Below are positions 1 through 5,959 of a DNA stretch of 13,445 nucleotides, in pieces; positions within the stretch are counted from its first letter, which is position 1; each line of letters begins with the position of its first letter. Position numbers and translations under genes: made by a program. The notes below the pieces were generated by a model. It saw only the letters and a list, made by a program, of their open reading frames with translations. It was not told the DNA's origin and made no database searches. The stretch covers positions 1 through 13,445 of the forward strand of contig JAFYVA010000062.1 of the NCBI GenBank assembly GCA_017549325.1, in the 5' to 3' direction. Source of the stretch: Oscillospiraceae bacterium (GTDB lineage Bacteria; Bacillota_A; Clostridia; Oscillospirales; Oscillospiraceae).

Positions 1-708
1 GGAGTCGGCATCGGCGTGGGTCTTGTAGGACATATACACGGGAGCCTTGGGATCGAGATCGTCCCGAAGGAGATCCTCGCGGATGATGACCACGGCCATA
101 CCGGCGGGGCCCACGTTCTTCTGCACACCTGCCCAGATGAGGCCGTACTTGCTCACGTCGCAGGGGCGGGAGAGGAACATGGAGGACTGGTCGGATACCA
201 GAATGTGGCCCTTGGTGTTGGGCAGGGTGTTCCAGGTGGTGCCGTTGATGGTCTCGTTCTCGCAGATGTAGACGTAGTCGCAGTCCTCGGGGATGTCCAG
301 ATCGCTGCAATCGGGGATGTAGGAGAAGTTCTTATCGGCGGAGGAGGCCACGATCTTCACCTCGCCGTACTTCTTGGCCTCGGCGATGGCCTTCTTGGAC
401 CATGCGCCCGTCTCCACGTAGCAGGCCTTGCCGTTCTTCATCAGGTTGATGGGCACCATGGAGAACTGGACCGTACCGCCGCCCTGCACGAACAGCACCT
501 TGTAATTGTCGGGGATCCCCATCAGCTTGCGCAGGTCGGCCTCAGCCTCCTCGGCGATCTGGATGAAGGCCTTGGAGCGGTGGCTCATCTCCATGACGCA
601 GGTGCCGGTGCCGCGGTAGTTCATCATCTCATCGCGGATCTCCTCCAGCACGGGCTCGGGCATCATGGCAGGGCCTGCGGAAAAGTTAAAAGAACGATCG
701 TACTTCAT
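1..708 (-). CDS. serC: Phosphoserine aminotransferase, N-terminal 236 codons (3' end outside window)
   Basis: SerC is a PLP-dependent enzyme that converts 3-phosphohydroxypyruvate and glutamate to phosphoserine in cytoplasmic serine biosynthesis. Reading the minus strand from 708 gives MKYDRSFNFSAGPAMMPEPV, the typical SerC opening with FSAGPA. It continues with the HRS motif (43-45), a QGGGT cofactor loop (75-79), W103 in the usual cofactor-stacking position, D173 in a VSDQSS context, and the Schiff-base lysine K197 in VQKNVGPAG. The family is about 360 residues, so roughly one third is missing beyond position 1. The start is set by AGGAGG at 717-722 with an 8-nt spacer. The frame is open to the edge with no sign of damage. 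A consensus-like promoter lies about 90 bp upstream. serA often neighbours serC but would lie outside the window. Confidence 0.96.
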   Translation of the reverse strand, partial: MKYDRSFNFSAGPAMMPEPVLEEIRDEMMNYRGTGTCVMEMSHRSKAFIQIAEEAEADLRKLMGIPDNYKVLFVQGGGTVQFSMVPINLMKNGKACYVETGAWSKKAIAEAKKYGEVKIVASSADKNFSYIPDCSDLDIPEDCDYVYICENETINGTTWNTLPNTKGHILVSDQSSMFLSRPCDVSKYGLIWAGVQKNVGPAGMAVVIIREDLLRDDLDPKAPVYMSYKTHADADS

Positions 709-794
709 AGAATAATCCTCCTAAAAATGTTTCGTAGTAAATGTTCTGTCTCTCAGTTGTGCTAATGGCTGATGTTTGTTCTACTTATGGCATT

Positions 795-823
795 AGTATA
801 CGGCAAAGTTTCACAATAATCAA
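795..823 (-). promoter_or_regulatory. Sigma-A promoter for serC
   Basis: On the minus strand, TTGATT (818-823) and TATACT (795-800) are separated by exactly 17 bp and drive towards serC. The -35 side is flanked by A/T tracts (834-865) that resemble an UP element. Transcription would start near 788, giving a leader of about 80 nt. Confidence 0.75.
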
Positions 824-833
824 CCACTAAAAC

Positions 834-865
834 AAAAATTTTTTAAGAAAATCAAAAAATTTTTT
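834..865. repeat. Helically phased A-tract pair (curved DNA / UP-element candidate)
   Basis: Two near-identical A5-6T6 blocks lie at 834-844 and 854-865. Their AT junctions are 21 bp apart, which is two helical turns, so the bends should add up. They sit between the divergent serC and clc promoters and just upstream of the serC -35 box. Bending or contact with the RNA polymerase alpha subunit is an inference. Confidence 0.5.
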
Positions 866-898
866 AGTGCCGCACACAGGCGCGCTTTTTTTGTCCGT

Positions 899-922
899 CC
901 CCGGCGTCACTCTTGACCGGGG
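899..922. repeat. Inverted repeat CCCCGG-N12-CCGGGG overlapping the clc -35 box
   Basis: The arms are at 899-904 and 917-922, and the right arm covers part of the -35 hexamer (913-918). It could be an operator or chance GC-rich symmetry. No regulator is known for it here. Confidence 0.35.
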
Positions 923-941
923 CGGGGGAGAGGAGTATACT
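913..941 (+). promoter_or_regulatory. Sigma-A promoter for the CLC channel gene
   Basis: TTGACC (913-918) and TATACT (936-941) are separated by 17 bp. Transcription would begin near 948, so an in-frame ATG at 950 falls at the very 5' end of the mRNA and is unlikely to be the start codon. This supports the start at 1001. Confidence 0.75.
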
Positions 942-962
942 GACGATGTATGGGGAGAAAAC

Positions 963-980
963 GCGAAGGATACCCTTCGC
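963..980 (+). other. Leader hairpin before the CLC channel gene
   Basis: GCGAAGG (963-969) and CCTTCGC (974-980) form a perfect 7-bp stem with loop ATAC, 4 nt upstream of the GGGAGAG ribosome binding site (985-991). There is no T-run, so it is not a terminator. It may stabilise the mRNA or tune translation. I do not recognise a riboswitch. Confidence 0.5.
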
Positions 981-1000
981 TTACGGGAGAGAAAACGACA

Positions 1001-2260
1001 ATGAGCTTTTTCGAGCATATCAAAGAGCGCACCCTCCACATGGGTGAATATGTTGCCGTGCTGGTCAAATGGGTGGCCATCGGCTTCGTGGTGGGTGTCA
1101 TCGGCGGCGGCGTCGGCGCGGCCTTCCACATCGGTGTGGAGCGGGCCACGGAGCTGCGCCATGAAAATCCGCAGATCCTGTGGTTCCTGCCTGTGGCAGG
1201 TGTGGCCATTATTCTGCTCTACCGCGCGCTGCGGCTGGAGGGGAAGGGCACCAACCAGATCATCGAGTCGGTGCATTTCGGCAAGGATGTGCCCCTCCTG
1301 CTGGTGCCGCTGATCTTCGTTGCCACCGTGATCACCCATCTGGTGGGCGGCTCTTCCGGCCGTGAGGGCGCCGCCCTGCAGATCGGCGGCGGCATCGGCT
1401 ACCATACGGGCCGGCTGATGCACCTGACGGACAAGGAGCTGCCCCTGGCGACCCAGTGCGGCATGGCGGCCCTCTTTGCCGCCCTCTTCGGCACACCGCT
1501 CACCGCCGCTATCTTCGCGCTGGAGGTCATCTCCGTGGGCGTGATCTACTACGCCGGACTGATCCCCTGTATCACCGCCGCCGCCGTGGGCTTCGGCGTT
1601 TCCACCATCATGGGCGTAGAGCCCACCCACTACGGTGTGGGCGTTCCCGTGGCCGATATCCAGATGCTGGTGCGTGTGGGCGTTCTGGCGGTGGCTTGCG
1701 CCATCGTGTCCATCATCTTCGTCCGCGGTATGCACTGGATCGAGCACGGTGCGAAGAAAATCTCCCCCAACAGCTATCGCCGTGCCGCCATCGGCGGCCT
1801 GCTGATCCTGATCCTCTCCCACGCCTTCGGCGCAGACTATAACGGCGCGGAGATGGACGTCATCGCCCGCGCCCTCAGCGGCGAGGCACAGCAGTGGGCG
1901 TGGATCATCAAGATCCTCTTCACCGCCATCACCATCGGCTTCGGCTTCAAGGGCGGCGAGGTGTTGCCCTCCTTCTTCGTCGGTGCCACCTTCGGCTGTG
2001 TCGTTGCGCCGCTGCTGGCCGTCCCGGCGCCTTTCGGCGCGGCCATCGGCTTCATCTCGGTGTTCTGCGGTGCGGTGAACTGCCCCGTCGCCTCCATCCT
2101 GCTGGGCATCGAGCTCTTCGGCGGCGATGGCCTGCTCTTCTATGCCGTAGCCTGCGCCGTCAGCTATCTCATGTCCGGCTACAGCGGCCTGTATACCAGT
2201 CAGACCATTCTGTATTCCAAGCAGAAGGCACAGTATATCAACGTGCACACAAAAGAATAA
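1001..2260 (+). CDS. CLC-family anion channel or anion/proton antiporter
   Basis: A 419-residue polytopic membrane protein of the CLC (voltage-gated chloride channel) family, which moves Cl- or related anions across the cytoplasmic membrane, often in exchange for protons. GREGA at 120-124 matches the family GREGP loop, with E122 as the probable gating glutamate. A GGEVLPSFFVGA segment matches the later anion-binding GxFxP loop, and a Tyr in GLYTSQT near the C-terminus fits the conserved helix-R tyrosine. The canonical GSGIP loop with its anion-binding Ser is instead GKGTN at 81-85. No CBS domains follow. The start is chosen at 1001 because GGGAGAG (985-991) is well spaced; an in-frame ATG at 950 lies at the predicted transcription start. 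The gene is a single unit and may read through into tRNA-Cys. Ion preference (chloride or fluoride) is undecided. Confidence 0.9.
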   Translation: MSFFEHIKERTLHMGEYVAVLVKWVAIGFVVGVIGGGVGAAFHIGVERATELRHENPQILWFLPVAGVAIILLYRALRLEGKGTNQIIESVHFGKDVPLLLVPLIFVATVITHLVGGSSGREGAALQIGGGIGYHTGRLMHLTDKELPLATQCGMAALFAALFGTPLTAAIFALEVISVGVIYYAGLIPCITAAAVGFGVSTIMGVEPTHYGVGVPVADIQMLVRVGVLAVACAIVSIIFVRGMHWIEHGAKKISPNSYRRAAIGGLLILILSHAFGADYNGAEMDVIARALSGEAQQWAWIIKILFTAITIGFGFKGGEVLPSFFVGATFGCVVAPLLAVPAPFGAAIGFISVFCGAVNCPVASILLGIELFGGDGLLFYAVACAVSYLMSGYSGLYTSQTILYSKQKAQYINVHTKE

Positions 2261-2282
2261 GTGAAAAAACAGAAAACAACTC

Positions 2283-2311
2283 TTGACAAGCGCCACTTGG
2301 TATAGTATAAT
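2283..2311 (+). promoter_or_regulatory. Perfect consensus sigma-A promoter for tRNA-Cys
   Basis: TTGACA (2283-2288) and TATAAT (2306-2311) match consensus in all 12 positions with a 17-bp spacer. The predicted start near 2318 leaves about 14 nt before the mature tRNA. It begins 22 bp after the channel gene stop codon. Confidence 0.9.
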
Positions 2312-2331
2312 AACCCTCGGACTTCAGGTTC

Positions 2332-2406
2332 GGTGACATAGCCAAGTGGTAAGGCAAGGGTCTGCAAAACCCTCATTCCCCGGTTCAAATCCGGGTGTCA
2401 CCTCCA
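2332..2406 (+). tRNA. tRNA-Cys (anticodon GCA), CCA encoded
   Basis: A full cloverleaf is visible. The acceptor stem is GGTGACA (2332-2338) with TGTCACC (2396-2402), and the D-stem is GCC/GGC (2341-2343, 2353-2355). The anticodon stem is AGGGT/ACCCT with loop CTGCAAA, placing GCA at 2364-2366. The T-stem is CCCGG/CCGGG with loop TTCAAAT. The discriminator at 2403 is T, the known cysteine identity base, and the 3' CCA is encoded at 2404-2406. It is a monocistronic gene with its own promoter and terminator. Confidence 0.97.
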
Positions 2407-2410
2407 ACGA

Positions 2411-2448
2411 AACAGCGACACGCTCCTGCGTGCCGCTGTTCTTTTTTT
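2411..2448 (+). terminator. Intrinsic terminator of tRNA-Cys
   Basis: AACAGCG/CGCTGTT and CACGC/GCGTG form a 12-bp stem with one A-C mismatch and loop TCCT, followed by C and seven Ts (2442-2448). It begins 5 nt after the tRNA CCA and would also stop readthrough from the CLC gene. Confidence 0.9.
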
Positions 2449-2456
2449 GCAAAGTC

Positions 2457-2489
2457 AAGCCCCGGGCGGTTTTACCGTCCGGGGCTTTT
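2457..2489. terminator. Second hairpin between convergent units, probable (bidirectional) terminator
   Basis: AAGCCCCGG (2457-2465) pairs with CCGGGGCTT (2479-2487), and an inner G-T pair plus CGGT/ACCG extends the stem to loop TTT. On the plus strand it is followed by TTTT and, further on, six Ts. On the minus strand the tail is weak (GACTTTGC), yet it is the only strong hairpin after the alcohol dehydrogenase stop at 2508. It probably backs up the tRNA terminator and may end the minus-strand operon. Confidence 0.7.
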
Positions 2490-2507
2490 GTGCTGTTTTT
2501 TGGCCCT

Positions 2508-3677
2508 TTAGCGGTAGGAGCGCTCGTAGATCCCCACGCAGTCCTCGTCGGTGAGGGGACTGGGGTCGAGATCGAACTGAGAGCCCATCGTGGCCCGCGC
2601 ATCGTGTGCCATGCGGGGGAACTCGTCGGGTGTGATGCCGTAATCACTCATCTTCAGCTGATCCACACCGCAGGCCTTCTGGAGTTTCACCAACTCGTCC
2701 ACGAAGTCCATGGCCTCGCCTGCGTCGGTCTTACCCAACGCTTTGGCCATGGCGATGAACCGCTCGTCGCAGGAATGGCGCCGGACGAAAACCGTGTACC
2801 ACTCGCGGGAGATCATAATCAGACCCGCGCCGTGGGCCAGCTGGGGGTGGAAGGCGCTGAGGGAGTGCTCCAGCGGATGCTTGGAGCAGGTGGCGCTGAG
2901 CATCATGGCGTAACCCGAGAGCATATTGGCAAAGGCCATGCCCTCCCGTGCCTCCATGTCGCTGCCGTCGCGGCAGGCGCGGGCCAAATACTTGCCCACA
3001 TTCTCGATGGCGGTGAGGCAGACCATGTCGGACATGGGATTATGGGTGTTGGACAGATATACCTCCGTGGCGTGGAACAGGGCGTCGAATCCCTGATAGG
3101 CGGTGAATTCCGACGGTACGGACACCATCAGCTCGGGGTCGACGATGGCCATCACGGGGGTGATGCTCTCGTGGACAAGACCCGTTTTTTCCTGCGTGTC
3201 GGGATTGGAGATGACGCCGCCGAAGTCCACCTCGCTGCCGGTACCGGCGGTGGTGGTGATGGCCACCACGGGGAGGGAGTCGTTGGGTGCCACCGCCCGC
3301 TTGGAAGTGGGGGCAGCCACATAGTCCCACACGTCGCCCTCGTTGACCGCCATCAGTGCCATGGCCTTGGCCGCGTCCATCACGCTGCCGCCGCCCAGAG
3401 CCACCACGAAGTCGCAGCCGTTGTCACGGCAGAAGGCGGCGCCCTCCATCACCACGTTGCGGGTGGGGTTGGCTCCCACCTTATCAAACAGTGCCGTCTC
3501 CACGCCGCCGTCCTGCAGCAGGGCCAGCGTCCTGTCCAGTGCGCCGCTTTTTCTGGAGGAGCTGCCGTTGGAGATGACCACCATGGCCTTCTTTCCGGGC
3601 ATCTTGCGCTTGCCCAGCTCACTGAGGGCACCGGCGCCGATAAACACGCGGGTGGGGATATAGATCATGTAGCTCAT
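2508..3677 (-). CDS. Iron-containing (group III) alcohol dehydrogenase
   Basis: A 389-residue cytoplasmic NAD(P)H-dependent dehydrogenase of the Fe-ADH family, which interconverts alcohols and aldehydes or ketones; in fermenters it usually disposes of reductant. The N-terminal Rossmann-like domain carries the nucleotide loop GGGSVMDAAKA (95-105) and TTTAGTGSE (141-149). The metal ligands are all in place: D198 and H202 (FDALFHATE), then H267 and H282 (KHPLEH and LAHG). Length is normal for the family. The start has AAAGGAG (3686-3692) and an 8-nt spacer. It lies 21 bp downstream of the aldo/keto reductase stop on the same strand, so the two are almost certainly cotranscribed. The substrate is unknown; butanol, propanediol, lactaldehyde and acetaldehyde reductases all share this fold. 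Confidence 0.94.
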   Translation of the reverse strand: MSYMIYIPTRVFIGAGALSELGKRKMPGKKAMVVISNGSSSRKSGALDRTLALLQDGGVETALFDKVGANPTRNVVMEGAAFCRDNGCDFVVALGGGSVMDAAKAMALMAVNEGDVWDYVAAPTSKRAVAPNDSLPVVAITTTAGTGSEVDFGGVISNPDTQEKTGLVHESITPVMAIVDPELMVSVPSEFTAYQGFDALFHATEVYLSNTHNPMSDMVCLTAIENVGKYLARACRDGSDMEAREGMAFANMLSGYAMMLSATCSKHPLEHSLSAFHPQLAHGAGLIMISREWYTVFVRRHSCDERFIAMAKALGKTDAGEAMDFVDELVKLQKACGVDQLKMSDYGITPDEFPRMAHDARATMGSQFDLDPSPLTDEDCVGIYERSYR

Positions 3678-3698
3678 GGGTGCCGCTCCTTTCTTTGC

Positions 3699-4538
3699 TT
3701 AGGCCAGCGTCATGAACATCTCCACGATCGCGGGATCGTAGTGCTTGAAGAACACCGTCTGCTGCTGATCCAGTGCGCGGATGGCGTTCATCTCCTCCTC
3801 CGTCAGGCAGAAGTCGAAGATGTTGATGTTCTCGGCCATGCGCTCCTTGCGGGAGGACTTGGGGATCACCACCACGTCGCTCTGTACCAGGAAGCGGAGA
3901 ATGGTCTGTGCCGCGGTCTTGCCGTACTTCTCGCCGATGGCGCAGATGACGGGGTTCTGCAGCAGACCGTTCTTGCCCTCGCCCAGCGGAGCCCATGCCT
4001 CGTGGACGCAGCCGTACTTGACCATGTACTCGTGGTCGATCTTGCGCTGGTGGATGATGTGCGTCTCGATCTGGTTGACCATGGGCTTGATCTCGGAGAA
4101 GTGGTGCAGATCGATCAGTCTGTCGGGGAAGAAGTTGCTCACGCCGATGGCGCGGAGCTTGCCGGCCTTGTAGGCCTTCTCCATGGCGCGCCAAGTGCCG
4201 TAATAGTCACCGAAGGCCTGGTGGATCAGCATGAGATCGAGATAGTCGGTCTTCATCTTCCGCAGCGTCTCGTCGATGGACTTCATGGCCTTCTCCTCGC
4301 CGGACTCGCTGATCCAGATCTTGGAGGTGAGGAACAGCTCCTCGCGGGGGATACCGCACTTGGAGATCGCGGCGCCCACGCCCTCTTCGTTCTCGTACTG
4401 CTGGGCGGTGTCGATGGAGCGATAGCCCACATCCAGTGCATCCAGCACGCAGCGCTCACACTCCTCCGGCGGCACCAGATACACACCGTAACCCACCTTG
4501 GGCATCTGCACACCGTTGTTCAGCGTAATGAATTCCAT
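3699..4538 (-). CDS. Aldo/keto reductase
   Basis: A 279-residue cytoplasmic TIM-barrel oxidoreductase of the aldo/keto reductase superfamily, which reduces aldehydes or ketones with NAD(P)H. The catalytic tetrad is complete: D43 in SIDTAQQY, Y48, K73 in LTSKIW and H106 in LMLIHQ. GVSNF follows near 136, and the C-terminal cofactor segment VVIPKSSRKERM is typical of the 2,5-diketo-gluconate/YvgN-like branch. The start has AAGGAGG (4546-4552) and a 7-nt spacer. It is the first gene of a pair with the iron alcohol dehydrogenase. The 141-bp gap to deoR contains a hairpin but no convincing promoter. Natural substrates in this branch (methylglyoxal, small keto-sugars) cannot be told apart by sequence. 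Confidence 0.94.
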   Translation of the reverse strand: MEFITLNNGVQMPKVGYGVYLVPPEECERCVLDALDVGYRSIDTAQQYENEEGVGAAISKCGIPREELFLTSKIWISESGEEKAMKSIDETLRKMKTDYLDLMLIHQAFGDYYGTWRAMEKAYKAGKLRAIGVSNFFPDRLIDLHHFSEIKPMVNQIETHIIHQRKIDHEYMVKYGCVHEAWAPLGEGKNGLLQNPVICAIGEKYGKTAAQTILRFLVQSDVVVIPKSSRKERMAENINIFDFCLTEEEMNAIRALDQQQTVFFKHYDPAIVEMFMTLA

Positions 4539-4603
4539 AATTAGCCCTCCTTAATACAATTAAGATATAATGTAAACAAAATGGTTTTCCTCGTCTGTGC
4601 AGA

Positions 4604-4639
4604 CAGACCCCGTCACCCGTGTCAGGGCGTCGGGGTCTG
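4604..4639. other. Hairpin between deoR and the aldo/keto reductase gene
   Basis: CAGACCCCG (4604-4612) and CGGGGTCTG (4631-4639) form a perfect 9-bp stem, and CCC/GGG (4616-4618, 4625-4627) can pair inside the 18-nt loop. A second repeat, GTCTG-TG-CAGAC, overlaps its left edge (4593-4604). Neither strand has a T-run after it, so it is not a classical terminator. It may be a factor-assisted terminator after deoR, a processing site or an operator. Confidence 0.5.
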
Positions 4640-4679
4640 CAAGAAGAAGCGTTTCCTGACGAATGTGTATTTTTCCGGC

Positions 4680-5480
4680 TCAGGACTCCTCGTCCACGTC
4701 ATTGGGCTCGTCCACAGCGGGTGCCAGGATGACATCCAGATTGCGCCACTTGCTCAATCCGTCGCGGAACTCGTCATCCAGGTTCTCGTCGGACACCACC
4801 ACATCGATCTCATCCAGCCCGCACACAGCGGCGAAGGCGTTGGTGCCGAACTTGGCACTGTCCACCACCAGCACTGTCTGCTGTGCCCGGCGGATAATGG
4901 CCTGACGGACGATGGCCTCCTCGCTGTTGTAATCGGAGATGCCGCCCTCCAGCGTCACGCCGCCGGCGCCGATAAAGGCCCGGTCCACAAAGAACTGCTG
5001 CAGCGCATCGGTGGTCACCTTGCCGTACATGGACAGCTCATCGGGATTGAGCCGCCCGCCCAGACAGAAAACGGTCACCGGCTTGCCTGCCAGCTCGTTG
5101 ATAATGGGCAGGGAATTGGTCAGCACCGTAATGCCGCTGATGTTGCTCAGATGTCGGGCGATCTCCAGCGTGGTGCTGCCGATATCCAGAATGACGGTCT
5201 CGCCGGATTTGATAAGGGAGGCCGCCGCCTTACCGATAGACGCCTTCTGCGAGCGACGCACGTGGGCGTGAGAAGGCGGCTGCGGCCCGATGGCGTTGTT
5301 GCCCAGTAAAATGGCGCCGCCGTAGATGCGCTTGATGGCCTCCGTGTCCTGCAAATACTCCAGATCGCGCCGAGCCGTCTCGTTGGAAACGGAAAAGCGC
5401 CGGGAAATATCTGAGATTTTGATGATCCCGTCTTTTCGCAGGATCTCCATAATGATCGCATGCCGCTCTTTTGCCAGCAT
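4680..5480 (-). CDS. DeoR/GlpR-family transcriptional repressor
   Basis: A 266-residue regulator. Residues 1-60 are the DeoR winged helix-turn-helix (MLAKERHAIIMEIL, then ISRRFSVSNETARRDLEYL and IKRIYGGAILL). Residues about 75-235 are the DeoR sugar-phosphate sensor domain, with ILDIGSTTLEIARHL and TNSLPIINEL as the usual effector-binding loops. The tail is acidic. DeoR regulators normally repress neighbouring sugar-catabolism genes until a phosphorylated sugar intermediate binds. The start at 5480 is set by GGAGG (5488-5492) with 7 nt to ATG. The frame stays open further upstream, but that stretch is AT-rich, crosses the promoter and does not look like protein. It diverges from the ABC importer operon, whose control region it shares, and lies upstream of the two reductases on its own strand. 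Its effector cannot be named. Confidence 0.93.
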   Translation of the reverse strand: MLAKERHAIIMEILRKDGIIKISDISRRFSVSNETARRDLEYLQDTEAIKRIYGGAILLGNNAIGPQPPSHAHVRRSQKASIGKAAASLIKSGETVILDIGSTTLEIARHLSNISGITVLTNSLPIINELAGKPVTVFCLGGRLNPDELSMYGKVTTDALQQFFVDRAFIGAGGVTLEGGISDYNSEEAIVRQAIIRRAQQTVLVVDSAKFGTNAFAAVCGLDEIDVVVSDENLDDEFRDGLSKWRNLDVILAPAVDEPNDVDEES

Positions 5481-5578
5481 TTGCTCACCTCCGCAGTATG
5501 CTGCTCTGAAGCAGTGTCTGTGTGATTGTGGTATCCGCGCAATTAGGGTGTAAATTAGACAAAAAAACAGGGAAGAAT

Positions 5579-5595
5579 TTATCAAAAATTGATAA
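5579..5595. promoter_or_regulatory. 17-bp inverted repeat downstream of the deoR start, operator candidate
   Basis: TTATCAA (5579-5585) and TTGATAA (5589-5595) are perfect inverted arms around AAA. It lies about 16-32 bp downstream of the predicted deoR transcription start and could be a repressor site or a weak leader hairpin. Confidence 0.4.
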
Positions 5596-5617
5596 TGTCC
5601 GTGTGTGGTGTACCAAA

Positions 5618-5646
5618 AGTATATCACAGCATTACACAAAATGCAA
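5618..5646 (-). promoter_or_regulatory. Sigma-A promoter for deoR
   Basis: On the minus strand, TTGCAT (5641-5646) and TATACT (5618-5623) have a 17-bp spacer, predicting a start near 5611 and a 130-nt leader. TGTGG motifs at 5604-5608 and 5663-5667 bracket it, which suggests autoregulation. Confidence 0.75.
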
Positions 5647-5708
5647 TAGAAGTTGCGAAATACCACACAAAAAATATAAAGTGCCACATCGCATGTGGAC
5701 TTCCCACA

Positions 5709-5924
5709 TTTTTGACCCAACAGGGTAGACGAAATAACGACATAAAATAAAAGTATATATGACTGTACAAATTTTTTAACAACTGTTAGTGAAAATGACG
5801 AACAAAATTTATGGATAAAAGTTCGTAAAATAATCAAAAATTGGCAAAAAAGAAAATATATTTGGAGTTTATTTGGGTTTTTGAAAAAACTTGTGTCAAA
5901 ACAAACAAAAAAAGGGCGGCGCTG
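5709..5924. other. AT-rich gene-free spacer between deoR and importer promoters
   Basis: No convincing gene is seen on either strand. The stretch is rich in A- and T-tracts (for example 5769-5777, 5834-5857, 5902-5913) that would favour DNA bending upstream of the importer promoter. It holds a spaced inverted repeat, ACGAAC (5798-5803) and GTTCGT (5821-5826), whose centres are 23 bp apart. GlpR, a DeoR relative, recognises TTCG/CGAA half-sites, so this is a possible further operator. Confidence 0.45.
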
Positions 5925-5953
5925 TTGACAAGCAGAAAAAAACTTGATAAATT
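5925..5953 (+). promoter_or_regulatory. Sigma-A promoter for the ABC importer operon
   Basis: TTGACA (5925-5930, perfect) and TAAATT (5948-5953, 4 of 6) have a 17-bp spacer. It is preceded by A-tracts. Transcription would start near 5960, giving a leader of about 159 nt. The weak -10 box fits a regulated promoter. Confidence 0.65.
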
Positions 5954-5959
5954 GCATGT

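Larger units (their letters stand above)
5527..5708. promoter_or_regulatory. Cluster of six CCACA/TGTGG motifs, candidate DeoR operators
   Basis: TGTGG or its complement occurs at 5527-5531, 5604-5608, 5663-5667, 5684-5688, 5694-5698 and 5704-5708. Fewer than one would be expected by chance in 182 AT-rich bases. The longer context is about TGTGGTAT. Two copies form a perfect inverted repeat, CCACAT-CGC-ATGTGG (5683-5699 region). Copies flank the deoR promoter on both sides. Assigning them to this DeoR protein is an inference from position and from the family habit of using several sites. Confidence 0.45.

Noticed and set aside
16..765. A 249-codon plus-strand frame opposite serC
   Set aside because: The minus strand encodes an unmistakable SerC with its PLP lysine; the plus frame is a shadow.
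867..894. Terminator on the plus strand (weak stem GTGCC/GGCGC then seven Ts)
   Set aside because: The stem is only 5 bp with a G-T pair, and no plus-strand gene lies upstream to be terminated.
950..1000. ATG at 950 as start of the CLC protein
   Set aside because: It lies about 2 nt from the predicted transcription start and would add a polar 17-residue stretch not expected in the family; ATG at 1001 has a proper ribosome binding site.
936..1000. Fluoride riboswitch before the CLC gene
   Set aside because: GATG occurs at 945-948, but I cannot find the paired stem, the pseudoknot strand or the later TGATG-CTCC block of the crcB motif.
2346..4544. A 732-codon open frame on the plus strand opposite the two reductases
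   Set aside because: It is antisense to two complete enzymes with all catalytic residues, is rich in His, Gly, Val and Leu as expected from reversed GC-rich codons, and overlaps the tRNA-Cys.
5481..5957. N-terminal extension of the DeoR protein by up to 159 residues
   Set aside because: The upstream part is AT-rich, reads as unlikely Phe/Cys-rich sequence, crosses the deoR promoter, and the start at 5480 has an ideal ribosome binding site and the standard family N-terminus.
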